The notes beneath the pieces are model-generated. The model saw only the letters and a list, made by a program, of their open reading frames with translations. It was not told the DNA's origin and searched no databases. Below are positions 1-14,266 of a stretch of 64,000 nucleotides of DNA, one piece after another. A program made the translations under genes and the position numbers. Position 1 is the stretch's first letter. Each line of letters opens with the position of its first letter. The DNA comes from Polyangia bacterium (lineage in GTDB: Bacteria; Myxococcota_A; Polyangia; Nannocystales; Nannocystaceae): positions 186,001 through 250,000 of the forward strand of contig JAUIKS010000006.1 in NCBI GenBank assembly GCA_030430565.1, written 5' to 3'.

Positions 1-25
1 CCAGGCCAACCGGCCTGGCTTTTTG
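1..25 (+). terminator. Rho-independent terminator of an upstream plus-strand gene
   Basis: A perfect 7-bp stem (CCAGGCC / GGCCTGG) with loop AACC is followed by CTTTTTG on the plus strand. The T-run lies on the plus side, so it most likely ends a plus-strand gene outside the window that converges on sdhB. It may also limit read-through from sdhB. Confidence 0.75.
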
Positions 26-46
26 TTGGTTCGCGACCCGTAGCGA

Positions 47-835
<789 letters not shown>

Positions 836-910
836 TGCAGGCTCCGTGGTCGCCGAGAACGTCGGGTTACTTCAAGCTGCGAAGGGACGAGTGCGAGGGT
901 GGGGTGGCTT

Positions 911-2827
<1,917 letters not shown>

Positions 2828-2940
2828 GGCGCGTGTTCTCCTCGAGGAGAAAAACCGGAGAGGGTTAGAGAGCGGAGTAGGGGGCCGGCGGGGTGGCGAC
2901 CGTGGGCCCCGAAGGAAAACCTGGGATCAAAAACCTGGGA

Positions 2941-3756
2941 TCAATGGTGGCCAGAGGCGGCCGCGACGGCGCCCACGGCGTCGACCTCGACCATGCCGGT
3001 CAGCATGGCGAGCGGCATGAGGACGTTGCCGAAGAGCAGGAGCGCGCCGATGCCAGGGCCAATGAGCGCGACGAACGGGCGGTATTTGCCGTAGCTCAGC
3101 CCGAGCGTGTGGAACATGCTGCTGCAGGCGTGGGCCAAGTGCATCGCCAGGGCCCCGTTGGCGACGATGTAGAAGAGACCCACGGTCGGCTTCTTCAAGC
3201 CGAGGATGAACATCTCGTAGGCGTCGTGGCGGATCTCGGTGCCCGCCGGGAGCTTCGTGATGTCAAACGTGTCCGGGGTCGGCATCCAGTGGCCGTCGAC
3301 CATCACCTCCCAGTGATTGAACACCGCAGGGTCAGCGACGCCGGCCGTGAAGTGGAGGATGTGATAGACGATGAACAAAAAGATAACGACGCCCGAGAAC
3401 AGCATATAGCGGGCCCAGGGCGTCGTTACTTGGTAATTACGCGGCTTGTGGTAGCGGTAGGTCCGGGCCTCGTCGTTGAGCCGCGAGACGCGGACGGCCG
3501 CCCAGATGTGCAGGACGACGATCAGGATCAAGCCGAGGCGCGCGACCCAGAGCAGCTTGCCCAGCGACTGCATGAAGTGGGCGTAGTCGTTGTAGACCCC
3601 GCGCCCCAGGAAGATCTGCAGGTTCGCGAACATGTGCTGGACGACGAAGCCCACGAGCAGCGCGCCGGTGACGGCCATGAGGACTTTGAGTCCAATCGTC
3701 GAGGTGAACAGGGCGCCGAGACCACCCGGTTTCGCTGTCTGGCTTTGCTGACTCAT
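2941..3756 (-). CDS. sdhC: Succinate dehydrogenase cytochrome b558 subunit
   Basis: This 271-residue integral membrane protein anchors SdhAB and holds heme and the quinone site. About five hydrophobic helices are visible (roughly residues 21-46, 68-90, 113-137, 175-200 and 222-245). Histidines inside or next to them (His41, His83, His132, His135 and a His-rich HLAHACSSMFH stretch) are candidate heme ligands. It matches the sdhC_b558 single-subunit anchor, so no sdhD is expected or found. The reading frame stays open a further 276 bp upstream, but that part is Arg-rich and unlike a membrane anchor. I therefore start at MSQQSQ. First gene of the sdh operon. Confidence 0.92.
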   Translation of the reverse strand: MSQQSQTAKPGGLGALFTSTIGLKVLMAVTGALLVGFVVQHMFANLQIFLGRGVYNDYAHFMQSLGKLLWVARLGLILIVVLHIWAAVRVSRLNDEARTYRYHKPRNYQVTTPWARYMLFSGVVIFLFIVYHILHFTAGVADPAVFNHWEVMVDGHWMPTPDTFDITKLPAGTEIRHDAYEMFILGLKKPTVGLFYIVANGALAMHLAHACSSMFHTLGLSYGKYRPFVALIGPGIGALLLFGNVLMPLAMLTGMVEVDAVGAVAAASGHH

Positions 3757-4051
3757 GGTGTTGTCCGCCGCGGCCGGCTCCGTCGGCAACCGATCGAGAT
3801 TGCGGGGAGGTTCCGCCCCGAGTTTGGATGCAGAGAGCCGCGCCTTAAGCAGGCTCCTATCACAGATCCACGCGCATTGCTCTTGGAATTTGCTCTCGGC
3901 GCCCGCTTGTGCCCGGTCTCTTGGCGCGCGCGTGGGCCTGCGAAGATCCACGGCGTCGGCGAGCGAAATCACATGGGTCGCTCGAGTCCGCAGGAGTTCA
4001 TGTGTCGGTCGACGCGCCGCGACGATCGACACACGCAGCGCCGACAGATCG
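3757..4051. other. Intergenic region upstream of sdhCAB
   Basis: These 295 bp lie between the sdhC start and the end of the FHA gene, both on the minus strand. They should hold the sdh promoter. I saw no clear operator, hairpin or consensus promoter. Confidence 0.4.
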
Positions 4052-5041
4052 TCAGTGCACGTTGATGTTCGACGCCGGCTGCCAGCTCAGCTCGAAGTGT
4101 CCGAGCATCACCGGGTCGTTGTGCTTGAGCCGTACGACCGGGTGACTCGGCCCCTCCGTGTCGTGGCCAGGGCGCACGCCGTTGGTGCTGGCGAGGTCGT
4201 ATACGAGCAGCGAGTGCGGGCCCTCTTCGGTGACCAGCGCGTGGACACGCGAGAGGTTGCGACCGGAGCCCGCGAGCGAGCAGCGGTCGCTGTAGCGGCC
4301 GATCAAGAGCCCGCGCTGCAGCTGCTCGCTGTCGACATCGAGCTCGCGTTTTTGGTCGCCGCGATCGGACTTGGCCTTGAGCGAGCGCAGCCGCAAAACA
4401 CCCCGCGACTGGGGACGCGCGTCGACATCAATTGGGCGGTACCCGCCGAGCTGCGCGACGCTGGGCTCGGCCATCGCGGACATGGCGAGTCGGGCGCCGC
4501 CGCCCTTGCGGTTGATCCCGGTGAGTTTTTCGAACGACTCCTCGGGTCCACCGCCGAGCAGACCGTGACCTTTTCGTCCGCCGGGGATCACGAACATCGC
4601 CGTGCGGCCGAAGGACAGCGCCACGTGGCCCAGCGCTGAGAAGCCGGGCACGCGCTTGCCGTCGGCGAGGACGATGCCGGCGCGCCCGCCGAGGTCGTAG
4701 CCGCGGAGTCGGAGCATCCCTTGCCCCGGCCACGCCGTGAGCAGGATGTGGCGCAGGCTCACGCGGCTGTCCCCTGGAATCGTCAGCGCGCAGCGGTTGT
4801 GACGGCCGATGACGAGCGCGTGGGGGAGGTTGTCGGGCCGCTTGATGACTCGCTGCGCGACCGGGAAGCCCGAGCCGTCCGTAGCGATGATCAACGACTC
4901 GTCGTCGCTCGTGTTGGCCACGAGCGCCTGGAGCACCGCGCGGGCACGCGTAAACACTTCGGCCAGGCGGACCGGGCCGTGGTCGTCGGCATGCCGATGC
5001 GGCAGGACGTGGTTTTCGCTGGAATCGTCCTCAGCAGCCAT
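4052..5041 (-). CDS. Protein with two FHA domains
   Basis: This 329-residue soluble protein has two forkhead-associated (phosphothreonine-binding) domains. FHA1 is around residues 75-150, with IGR at 78-80, Ser95 and His98. FHA2 is around residues 245-320, with GR at 248-249, Ser264-Arg265-x-His267 and the STNG turn at 285-288. FHA2 keeps the full binding signature; FHA1 is more divergent. There is no kinase or other catalytic domain. FHA proteins usually read Ser/Thr-kinase output, and myxobacteria have many such kinases, but none is encoded here. It is divergent from the bactofilin gene with 235 bp between. The partner is unknown. Confidence 0.85.
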   Translation of the reverse strand: MAAEDDSSENHVLPHRHADDHGPVRLAEVFTRARAVLQALVANTSDDESLIIATDGSGFPVAQRVIKRPDNLPHALVIGRHNRCALTIPGDSRVSLRHILLTAWPGQGMLRLRGYDLGGRAGIVLADGKRVPGFSALGHVALSFGRTAMFVIPGGRKGHGLLGGGPEESFEKLTGINRKGGGARLAMSAMAEPSVAQLGGYRPIDVDARPQSRGVLRLRSLKAKSDRGDQKRELDVDSEQLQRGLLIGRYSDRCSLAGSGRNLSRVHALVTEEGPHSLLVYDLASTNGVRPGHDTEGPSHPVVRLKHNDPVMLGHFELSWQPASNINVH

Positions 5042-5276
5042 CCGTCGCAGCCTGCGGTCGGAGTGCCCCGCGGAAGTGAACTCACGGAAGCGCGAACAAA
5101 GGTAGTCCGGCCTTTGATGCTACGCCAGTACCAGACTCACGTGGAGTTAATTCGCTGGCGAGATCGCCTCGGCGACGCGCGATCCTGCGCGGATGCTCAG
5201 TGTTCAGAAGCGTTCGAACTCGCTACCGTCCCCCCGCGCGAAAATGCAGGCGCGCGGACGCGCGGGAGGCAGCAAA

Positions 5277-5669
5277 ATGGCAGCAAGCGAAGTCACGACC
5301 ATCCTGGGTAAAGGCAGCTCCTTCGACGGTAAACTCACGTTTGAAGGCACAGTCCGTATCGACGGGAATTTTAAGGGCGAGATCGATACCCGCGGCACGC
5401 TGGTGATCGGCAAGACCGCGGAGGTCAACGCCCAAGTTCGCGCCGGCAACGTCGTCATCGAGGGCCAGGTCCACGGTGAGATCACCGCCGGCGAGTCCTT
5501 GGAGATCCACTCGTCGGCGCGCGTTTACGGCAACCTCAAGACCCCGAGCCTCATGATCGAGAAGGGCGCGATCTTCGAGGGCAACTGCGCGATGGAGAGC
5601 GCGGGCCGCAGCCGCAAAGAGCCCCCGCAGGTCGTCGCGATGCCGACCGGCAAGAAGAGCGACGGCTGA
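5277..5669 (+). CDS. Bactofilin cytoskeletal protein
   Basis: Bactofilins polymerise without nucleotide into filaments that organise cell shape, polarity or chromosome segregation. The central domain (about residues 10-105) shows the regular beta-helix pattern of the family (TFEGTVRIDG, GTLVIGKTAEV, NVVIEGQVHGE, SLEIHSSARVYG). Short disordered tails flank it. I chose the ATG at 5277 (130 aa) because GGGAGG sits 7 bp upstream; in-frame ATGs at 5193 and 5244 would add an Arg/Ser-rich leader. It is a single gene followed by a strong terminator. Which of the several myxobacterial bactofilins it matches cannot be said. Confidence 0.93.
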   Translation: MAASEVTTILGKGSSFDGKLTFEGTVRIDGNFKGEIDTRGTLVIGKTAEVNAQVRAGNVVIEGQVHGEITAGESLEIHSSARVYGNLKTPSLMIEKGAIFEGNCAMESAGRSRKEPPQVVAMPTGKKSDG

Positions 5670-5705
5670 CGCGCCCACTGGGCGAGCCGACTCCACAGGG
5701 CAGCC

Positions 5706-5755
5706 GAGGCGCCGCCGCTCGTCGTTTGGCGAGCGCCAGCGGCGCCTCTGTTTTT
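5706..5755 (+). terminator. Rho-independent terminator after the bactofilin gene
   Basis: A long hairpin pairs GAGGCGCCGC (5706-5715) with GCGGCGCCTC (5739-5748). An inner CGCTCG/CGAGCG stem and a TTTTT run at 5751-5755 complete a textbook intrinsic terminator. Confidence 0.88.
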
Positions 5756-6316
5756 AATCCGTGTTTTCCCCGCGTTTTTATTAAGGACGTCGGCGACCGA
5801 GAGGTCGCGGCGCCGGCGGTTTCGAGCAGGATCGTCCGTGAAGCCGGTGTTGTTTCTCACCGCGTCCCTGGCCCGCGACCGGGCGCCGCAGTCAGGCCCA
5901 TGGAAGCTTGCACGGCACAGCGCCCGTGGCACACCGGAAGCGACGGTGCAACGGTCAACCTGGGCTTGGGACGGCGCTTCGCGCCAGATTCTGAACAGGC
6001 CGCCCGTGTTTGTCGTTGCCGGCGTGAGGTCGACTCGGGGTCCGTGGGATATGTCTTCACGGGCAGCCGCGGCCCGCGTCCGTGAGCGTGCTCCGGAGCT
6101 CGATTCGGTGTCGCTTGGCTCACGTTGTCTCGGCCACCGGGGGGTCGTTGACGGCCGACACCCTGCGTGGTACGAGCGCGCCGCCAAGCGACCCATCTCC
6201 TGCTTGTGCGGGTCTCTGAACTTCAGAGGCTGGCGGCGGAGACCTCCCGGGGCTCTCTCCGGGTTGACCGAACCCCTGGGTTGGGCGGAATCCACGGCCT
6301 GTTTTTCAGAGTGACC
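5756..6316. other. Long leader / intergenic region before the ATP synthase operon
   Basis: No convincing gene in about 560 bp. Open frames on both strands are Arg/Pro-rich composition artefacts. A weak sigma-70-like pair, TTGACG and TACGAG with a 17-bp spacer, lies around 6149-6177 and could drive the atp operon. I saw no riboswitch or other structured RNA. Confidence 0.35.
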
Positions 6317-6796
6317 ATGAACGCGATCGACGGTTCCATTGTCACAGTCCTCGCATCGGGCTCGGCCCCCGTCGTCGACATCGACGGGACGATGTTCATT
6401 CAGCTGGGCATCTTCTTGTTGTTGATGGCGATCCTGCACCCGCTGCTGTTCAAGCCGTGGCTGGAGACCCGGAAGCGACGGATCGAGTCCATCGACGGCG
6501 CGCTCGAGAGCGCGACCGCGCTGCGCGAGCAGGCTGACGCGGTGCAGCACAAGTACGACACCCAGAAGGAAGCGGCCGAGCGCGAGGCGCTCGAGCTGCG
6601 CTCAAAGCAGCGCCGCGAGGCTGAGCACGAGCGTCAGCAGGCGTTGACCGCCGCCCGCGCCGAGGCGTCAGAGCACCTCGAGGCCCAGCGCGCGCAGATC
6701 GCCGAGCAGGGCGCCGCCGCCCGCGAGTCGCTGCAAAAGCGCGTCGACGAGCTGGCCCAGCAGGTCGCCAACAAGATCTTGCGGAGGGCCTCGTGA
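6317..6796 (+). CDS. atpX: ATP synthase F0 subunit b' (stator)
   Basis: This 159-residue stator subunit pairs with b to form the peripheral stalk linking F0 to F1-delta. It has one N-terminal membrane helix (about residues 24-44: MFIQLGIFLLLMAILHPLLF) followed by a long charged coiled coil to the C-terminus. Length and layout are typical of b'. The ATG at 6317 follows an in-frame GTG at 6311; either could start translation. It is the first gene of the operon and overlaps atpF by 4 bp (GTGA), implying translational coupling. The order b'-b-delta matches that in Geobacter-like and myxobacterial genomes. Confidence 0.9.
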   Translation: MNAIDGSIVTVLASGSAPVVDIDGTMFIQLGIFLLLMAILHPLLFKPWLETRKRRIESIDGALESATALREQADAVQHKYDTQKEAAEREALELRSKQRREAEHERQQALTAARAEASEHLEAQRAQIAEQGAAARESLQKRVDELAQQVANKILRRAS

Positions 6797-7533
6797 ACAA
6801 GTTCTCTCTCCACGCTTCCCTTAGGGGCGCCCGCTCGTGGCTCTACGCCGTCGGGATCTCGGCGCTCTACTTCCTGGTCGTCTCGCCGCCGGCCTTCGCG
6901 TCGCCCGCCGGTCATGGCGCTGAGGGTGGACACGGCGAGGCTGCCGGTCACGGCGCTGCGGCGGGTCACGCCGCCGACGGGCACGCTGCTGAGCACCACG
7001 CCCGTGGCCTCGGCGATATCAGCTGGCTGGGCGATGACCACACGGTCGGCTTCATCTACACGCTGGTCAACTTCGCCGCGCTCGTGGTGATGGCCTACCT
7101 GCTCGTGTTCAAGGGCTTGATTCGAAAGAATCAGGACCGTCACGACCAGATCAAGGCCAAGCTCGACGAGGCGACCGAGGCCAAGGCGACCGCCGAGGAG
7201 GTCATCGGTCGGGTCTCCGCGCTGCTCGATCAGTTCGAGCGCGAGCGCGCCGACATCATCGAGACCGCTCGACGCACCGCGGAGACCAGCTCCAAGCAGA
7301 TCCTCGAAGACGCCAGGGCCGAGGCCGAGAAGATCCGACTCGCGGCCGTCGCCGCCGCCGAGCGCGAGGCGGCCTCGCGTCGTCACGAGATCGAGCGCGA
7401 GATCGTCGACCAGGCCATCGAGAAGGCCGAGGCGATCCTTATCTCGCAGTTCTCCGAGAGCGATCAGCGTCGCATCGTCGATGAGTACGTCACGCGCGTC
7501 GCCGCCGCTCCGCTCGCTGGAGGTGCATCGTGA
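6793..7533 (+). CDS. atpF: ATP synthase F0 subunit b with signal-like N-terminus and His-rich segment
   Basis: This 246-residue second stator subunit is longer than the usual 160-180. Residues 1-37 look like a signal peptide ending at PPAFA-SP. Residues 40-70 form a His/Gly/Ala segment with seven histidines (41, 47, 53, 59, 64, 68, 69). The true membrane helix is at about 84-106, and the rest is the standard coiled coil and delta-binding tail. The GTG start overlaps the atpX stop, and the gene overlaps atpH by 4 bp. The topology places the His-rich segment outside the cytoplasm, where it could bind metal or sense pH; that role is inference. Confidence 0.9.
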   Translation: MNKFSLHASLRGARSWLYAVGISALYFLVVSPPAFASPAGHGAEGGHGEAAGHGAAAGHAADGHAAEHHARGLGDISWLGDDHTVGFIYTLVNFAALVVMAYLLVFKGLIRKNQDRHDQIKAKLDEATEAKATAEEVIGRVSALLDQFERERADIIETARRTAETSSKQILEDARAEAEKIRLAAVAAAEREAASRRHEIEREIVDQAIEKAEAILISQFSESDQRRIVDEYVTRVAAAPLAGGAS

Positions 7534-8084
7534 TCCCCGGAATCCTCGCCCGTCGCTACGCCCGCGCGCTCATCGAGCTCGCCGACAGCCCGCGCAAGCG
7601 CGACCTGTTCGGTGAGAACCTCGCGGCGGTCGTCACAGCGACCAAGGTCGATGACGGTCGCGGCTCCTCGCTCGCTACCATCCTCGAGACCGAGCGTTAC
7701 CCCGCGAGCCAGCGCCTCGCGGTGCTCGACGCGGTCTGCAAGCGGCTCCGTATCGACCCGATGGTCGTCAAGTTCCTGGAGTACGTCTTCGAACGGGGTC
7801 GCATCGGCGGGATCGCCCAGATGAGCCGCTTCTACGACCAGATGGTCGATGAGTTGGCGAACCGCGTCCACGCCGAGGTTCGCTCCGCGAGGCCGCTGAA
7901 CCAAAGCGCGCTGGGGCGGATCAAGCAGTCCCTCGAGCAGGCGACCCACAAGACGGTGCTGCTCGACTCCACCGTCGATCCCTCGCTGATCGGTGGTCTG
8001 GTCACGAAGATCGGAAGCACCGTGATCGACGGGAGCGTCAAAAAATCCCTTCAGAATATGCGCGCCGCGCTGCGCGGTGACTGA
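7530..8084 (+). CDS. atpH: ATP synthase F1 subunit delta
   Basis: This 184-residue delta (OSCP) subunit joins the b/b' stalk to the top of F1. The N-terminal helical bundle (about residues 1-105) starts with the family signature [12 protein letters not shown]. The C-terminal domain contains the conserved [21 protein letters not shown] stretch near residues 150-170. The GTG start overlaps the atpF stop by 4 bp. It is followed by 50 bp and then atpA. Confidence 0.95.
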   Translation: MIPGILARRYARALIELADSPRKRDLFGENLAAVVTATKVDDGRGSSLATILETERYPASQRLAVLDAVCKRLRIDPMVVKFLEYVFERGRIGGIAQMSRFYDQMVDELANRVHAEVRSARPLNQSALGRIKQSLEQATHKTVLLDSTVDPSLIGGLVTKIGSTVIDGSVKKSLQNMRAALRGD

Positions 8085-8134
8085 GCCGCAGGCGCATCGC
8101 AAACCACACGCGAAATCGCAGGATCGACCCGACA

Positions 8135-9646
<1,512 letters not shown>

Positions 9647-9690
9647 CGCAATCTCAGGTCTGACTAGCAAGACAGTTTGGCAGACGAGCG

Positions 9691-10575
9691 ATGGGCAACC
9701 TCAAGGAAATCCGCAACCGCATCAAGACGGTCAAGAGCACGCGCAAGATCACCTCGGCCATGAGCCGGATCGCGTCCGCGCAGCTCGTCAAGGCCCAGAA
9801 CGCGGCGACGTCGGCGCGCCCCTACGGCGAGCGCCTCGAGCAGGTCGTCAGCGACCTGATGTCGGGGATCGACGCGGATGAGTCGCTCAACCCGCTGCTC
9901 GCCAGTCCGGCCGAGGTCAAGACCGTCGGCCTCGTGGTCTTGACCGCCGATCGCGGGTTGTGTGGCGGCTTCAACGCCAACATCAACCGCGCGACCAAGA
10001 ACTTCGTCAAGCAGAAGACGGCCGAGGGCGTCAAGGTCGAGATCATCGCCGTAGGGCGCAAGAGCGAGAGCTACCTGCGTCACGAGGGCATCGCGATCAC
10101 GTCCAAGCACCCCGCGCCCGAGCTGAAGACGATCGTCGACGTGTCCAAGGCGGTCTGCGCCGAGACGGTGGCGATGTTCACCGGCAGCAAGGACACCGGG
10201 CTGCCCCACGTCGACGGCTTCTACCTGCTCTACAACCACTTCAAGAACGTGCTGGTGCAGGAGGTGACGAACCTGCCGCTCTTGCCGTTCACCCCGGCGG
10301 AGGGTGAGGCCGGCGGCCTCACGCCGGTGTTCGAGCCCGACCCCAAGGCGCTGCTCGAGCATCTCCTGCCGGTGGCGCTCGAGTCACGTGTCCAGCAGGC
10401 CATGTTCAACTCGGTCGCCTCCGAGATCGCGTCCCGCCGCATGGCGATGGACTCGGCGACCGACAACGCCACGGAACTCATCGGCGACCTGACCCTCGAG
10501 TACAACCGAGAGCGTCAGGCCGCTATCACCAAGGAACTCATGGAGATCATCGGCGGCGCTGAGGCCCTCAAGTAG
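9691..10575 (+). CDS. atpG: ATP synthase F1 subunit gamma
   Basis: This 294-residue rotor shaft has the conserved N-terminal helix (LKEIRNRIKTVKSTRKIT) and C-terminal helix (ASRRMAMDSATDNATELI), which form the coiled coil inside the alpha/beta ring. The Rossmann-like domain with TADRGLCGGFNANI lies between. Length is normal. It lies between atpA and atpD as in nearly all bacterial operons. Confidence 0.97.
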   Translation: MGNLKEIRNRIKTVKSTRKITSAMSRIASAQLVKAQNAATSARPYGERLEQVVSDLMSGIDADESLNPLLASPAEVKTVGLVVLTADRGLCGGFNANINRATKNFVKQKTAEGVKVEIIAVGRKSESYLRHEGIAITSKHPAPELKTIVDVSKAVCAETVAMFTGSKDTGLPHVDGFYLLYNHFKNVLVQEVTNLPLLPFTPAEGEAGGLTPVFEPDPKALLEHLLPVALESRVQQAMFNSVASEIASRRMAMDSATDNATELIGDLTLEYNRERQAAITKELMEIIGGAEALK

Positions 10576-12267
<1,692 letters not shown>

Positions 12268-12321
12268 TCCGCCGGCGTTCGCTCAGGCTTGGCTTTCTAG
12301 GCAGACAGGAGATACCGGTTC

Positions 12322-12777
12322 ATGGCGGCAAGCAGCATCGCGCTCGAGCTCCTCACTCCCCTCGGCTCGGCGCTCCCGAACCGTGAGGGCGAGGAGCGCA
12401 AGAAGCGGCGCGCGAGCGTCGACGTGCCCGGCGTCGACGCGCCGGGCCTCAAGGGCGAGCTGGGCGTGCTCCCAGATCACGTCCCGTTCATCACCCCGGT
12501 GATCCCGGGTGTCGTCCGCTTCCGCGACGGCGCGCTCGATCGCCGCGTCGCGGTCGGCGCGGGCTTCCTCGAGGTCACGGACGACGGGCGCGTCGTGATC
12601 CTGACGGAGCGCGCGCTTGATGCCGGTGAGGTCGACGTCGCCGCGGCGACGGCGGAGCTGAAGGATGTGTCGGCGAAGCTCTCCAAGGAAGCCGGTCCCA
12701 TCGACGCGGCGGACTTCCGAAAGCTCTCCGATCAGCAGGCCTGGCTCGAGGCGCAGCTGCGCGCGGCTCAGGCCTGA
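12322..12777 (+). CDS. atpC: ATP synthase F1 subunit epsilon
   Basis: This 151-residue epsilon subunit regulates rotation and ATP hydrolysis. The N-terminal beta-sandwich has the hallmark GELGVLPDHVPFITPV at about residues 45-60, followed by the C-terminal helical hairpin. Relative to the family, about 12-15 extra residues rich in Glu, Lys and Arg (EGEERKKRR) sit in an early loop at about residues 22-34. It is the last gene of the operon and is followed by an intrinsic terminator. Confidence 0.94.
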   Translation: MAASSIALELLTPLGSALPNREGEERKKRRASVDVPGVDAPGLKGELGVLPDHVPFITPVIPGVVRFRDGALDRRVAVGAGFLEVTDDGRVVILTERALDAGEVDVAAATAELKDVSAKLSKEAGPIDAADFRKLSDQQAWLEAQLRAAQA

Positions 12778-12795
12778 GCGCACGAGCATCACGAC

Positions 12796-12834
12796 GAAGC
12801 CGCGTCTGGTCCGCCAGTCGCGGCTTCTCTAATT
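12796..12834 (+). terminator. Terminator of the ATP synthase operon
   Basis: GAAGCCGCG (12796-12804) pairs perfectly with CGCGGCTTC (12819-12827). An inner CTGG/CCAG stem closes a TCCG loop, and the hairpin is followed by TCTAATT. The weak T-tract lowers confidence slightly. Confidence 0.7.
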
Positions 12835-12844
12835 GCGCCGGTGT

Positions 12845-12880
12845 TTGTAGCTACACGCGCCTCTGATATTCTCAGCTTGT
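12845..12880 (+). promoter_or_regulatory. Possible promoter giving a leaderless exonuclease transcript
   Basis: TTGTAG (12845-12850) and TATTCT (12867-12872) are 16 bp apart. A start site about 7 bp after the -10 would fall on or next to the ATG at 12881. No Shine-Dalgarno precedes that ATG, which fits a leaderless mRNA. The -35 matches poorly. Confidence 0.3.
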
Positions 12881-13954
12881 ATGGCGAACGGGCGTCAGGA
12901 GCCGGTCTTTGTGGCGACGCTCGACGGCATCGAGGGCGAGGAGGCGCCGCTGCTGACGGCCTTCGCGTCGGTCCGGCGGATCCGCGAGGGGCGGACGCGC
13001 GCGGGTCGTCCCTACGTTGATCTCGAGCTGGCGGATCGGACACGTGCGGTCGCCGGCAAGGTGTGGGACGACGCCGGCGCGGCGATGCAGGCGATCGCGG
13101 GCCTGAGCCGCGGCGAGCCGGTCAAGCTGCTGTTTCGCCCAGAGAGCTACCAGGGGGCGCTGCAGCTCAACGTGCGGGGGATTCGCCCGCTGCGCGAGGA
13201 TGAGCCGGAGTACGACGCCGATCGGGTGTTCGGCGCCGGCTACTCGCGGGTCGCGGGGTCGCTGTGCAACCATCTCGTGTTCGACATCGAGACGGTGCCG
13301 GCGACGGAGCTGGAGGTCGCGCCCGAGACGATCCGCAAGGCGGTCCGACGCCACGCGGAGCGCTTCGACGGCGACGAGGGGATGGTGATGGGGCTGTCGC
13401 CGATGCTCGGCAAGGTCGTGTCGCTGGCCTACGGCGAGGGGGATCTCGAGACGGTGGAGTCGGTTCGCGTGCTGGTGGTGCCGCCGCCCGATCACGATGC
13501 GGCGCGCCAGGCGGAGTACCCGGAGTGGATGGTGCCGGTCTCGGAGCCGCAGCTGCTCGAGGCGTTCTGGTCGCTCGCGGGCCACGCCGAGGTCGTCGTG
13601 ACCTACAACGGGCGGACCTTCGATGTGCCGTTCCTGATCGCGCGCAGCCTGGTCCACGGGATCTCGGCGCGCGTGGATCTGCTGGGGAATCCGTACGCGC
13701 TGCGCCCCCATCTCGATCTCTACCGGGTGCTGACCCAGGGGCGACCGCTCGGGCCGATGACGCTGGATATGGTCTGCTGGGCGCTGGGGATCACGAGCCC
13801 GAAGGACGAGATGGACGGCTCGCAGGTGGCGCCCGCCTACGCGCGCGGGGACATCGAGATGATCGCGACCTACAACCGCAAGGACGTGGTGGCGACGTCG
13901 GCGGTGTTTCGCCGGGTGCGTGAGCAGGTGCTGCGGTTTCGCGAGGACTGGTAG
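12881..13954 (+). CDS. OB-fold plus PolB-type 3'-5' exonuclease (DEDDy)
   Basis: This is a 357-residue nuclease of two parts. Residues 10-110 look like an OB-fold of the kind that precedes nuclease domains and binds nucleic acid (VDLELADRTRAVAGKVWDD). Residues 125-350 match the predicted PolB-related exonuclease family (PF10108-like). The catalytic residues are Asp135-x-Glu137 in FDIET, Asp248 in YNGRTFDVPFL, and Tyr331-x3-Asp335 in YNRKD. The characteristic DEMDGSQV is present near residue 308. It follows the atp terminator and is monocistronic. DNA or RNA substrate is unknown; the OB plus exonuclease layout resembles RNase YhaM, which uses an HD domain instead. Confidence 0.82.
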   Translation: MANGRQEPVFVATLDGIEGEEAPLLTAFASVRRIREGRTRAGRPYVDLELADRTRAVAGKVWDDAGAAMQAIAGLSRGEPVKLLFRPESYQGALQLNVRGIRPLREDEPEYDADRVFGAGYSRVAGSLCNHLVFDIETVPATELEVAPETIRKAVRRHAERFDGDEGMVMGLSPMLGKVVSLAYGEGDLETVESVRVLVVPPPDHDAARQAEYPEWMVPVSEPQLLEAFWSLAGHAEVVVTYNGRTFDVPFLIARSLVHGISARVDLLGNPYALRPHLDLYRVLTQGRPLGPMTLDMVCWALGITSPKDEMDGSQVAPAYARGDIEMIATYNRKDVVATSAVFRRVREQVLRFREDW

Positions 13955-14055
13955 TCAGTCGATCGCGTTTTGGGCCTTTGGCGTGCGCGCAGCGGGCTTT
14001 CCTGGCGTGCCTACAGCGTGCGGGCAGCGGGCTTTCTTGGCGTTTCGTGTACCTG

Positions 14056-14210
14056 CAGTATTCGGGCAGTGGGCCGCTGCTTAACGCCAGGGCTCCCTCC
14101 ACCTTCCGGGCGGCGAGCGCCTGGGCGGGTGAAGCGGACGGGCGCTGGTTCGCTCGCCGTCCTCAGGCGGCTCCTCCCTGGCTCGCGCGCGTCCCTTGAG
14201 CTTCGGTGAT
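14056..14210 (+). repeat. 155-bp duplicated structured element, copy 1
   Basis: It is identical to copy 2 (14267-14421) except at two positions (14070 T/C and 14120 C/T). It can fold as a hairpin GCAGTG/CGCTGC (14066-14080). A second structure closes with GCCAGGG (14086-14092) and CCCTGGC (14176-14182) around a GGGCGGCGAGCG / CGCTCGCCGTCC stem (14108-14119 with 14151-14162). Read as plus-strand RNA, T14070 makes a G.U pair. Function unknown: it may be a structured RNA, a REP/MITE-like repeat or a gene remnant. Confidence 0.8.
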
Positions 14211-14266
14211 ACGGACGCGCTGTTGAGCTTCGATAGGGCTCCGTTCGTCGATGTTTCGAAGGATCA

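Noticed and set aside
5525-6550. Minus-strand frame spanning the region before the atp operon
   Set aside because: It covers the bactofilin end, a terminator and atpX; Arg/Ser/Pro-rich with no family resemblance.
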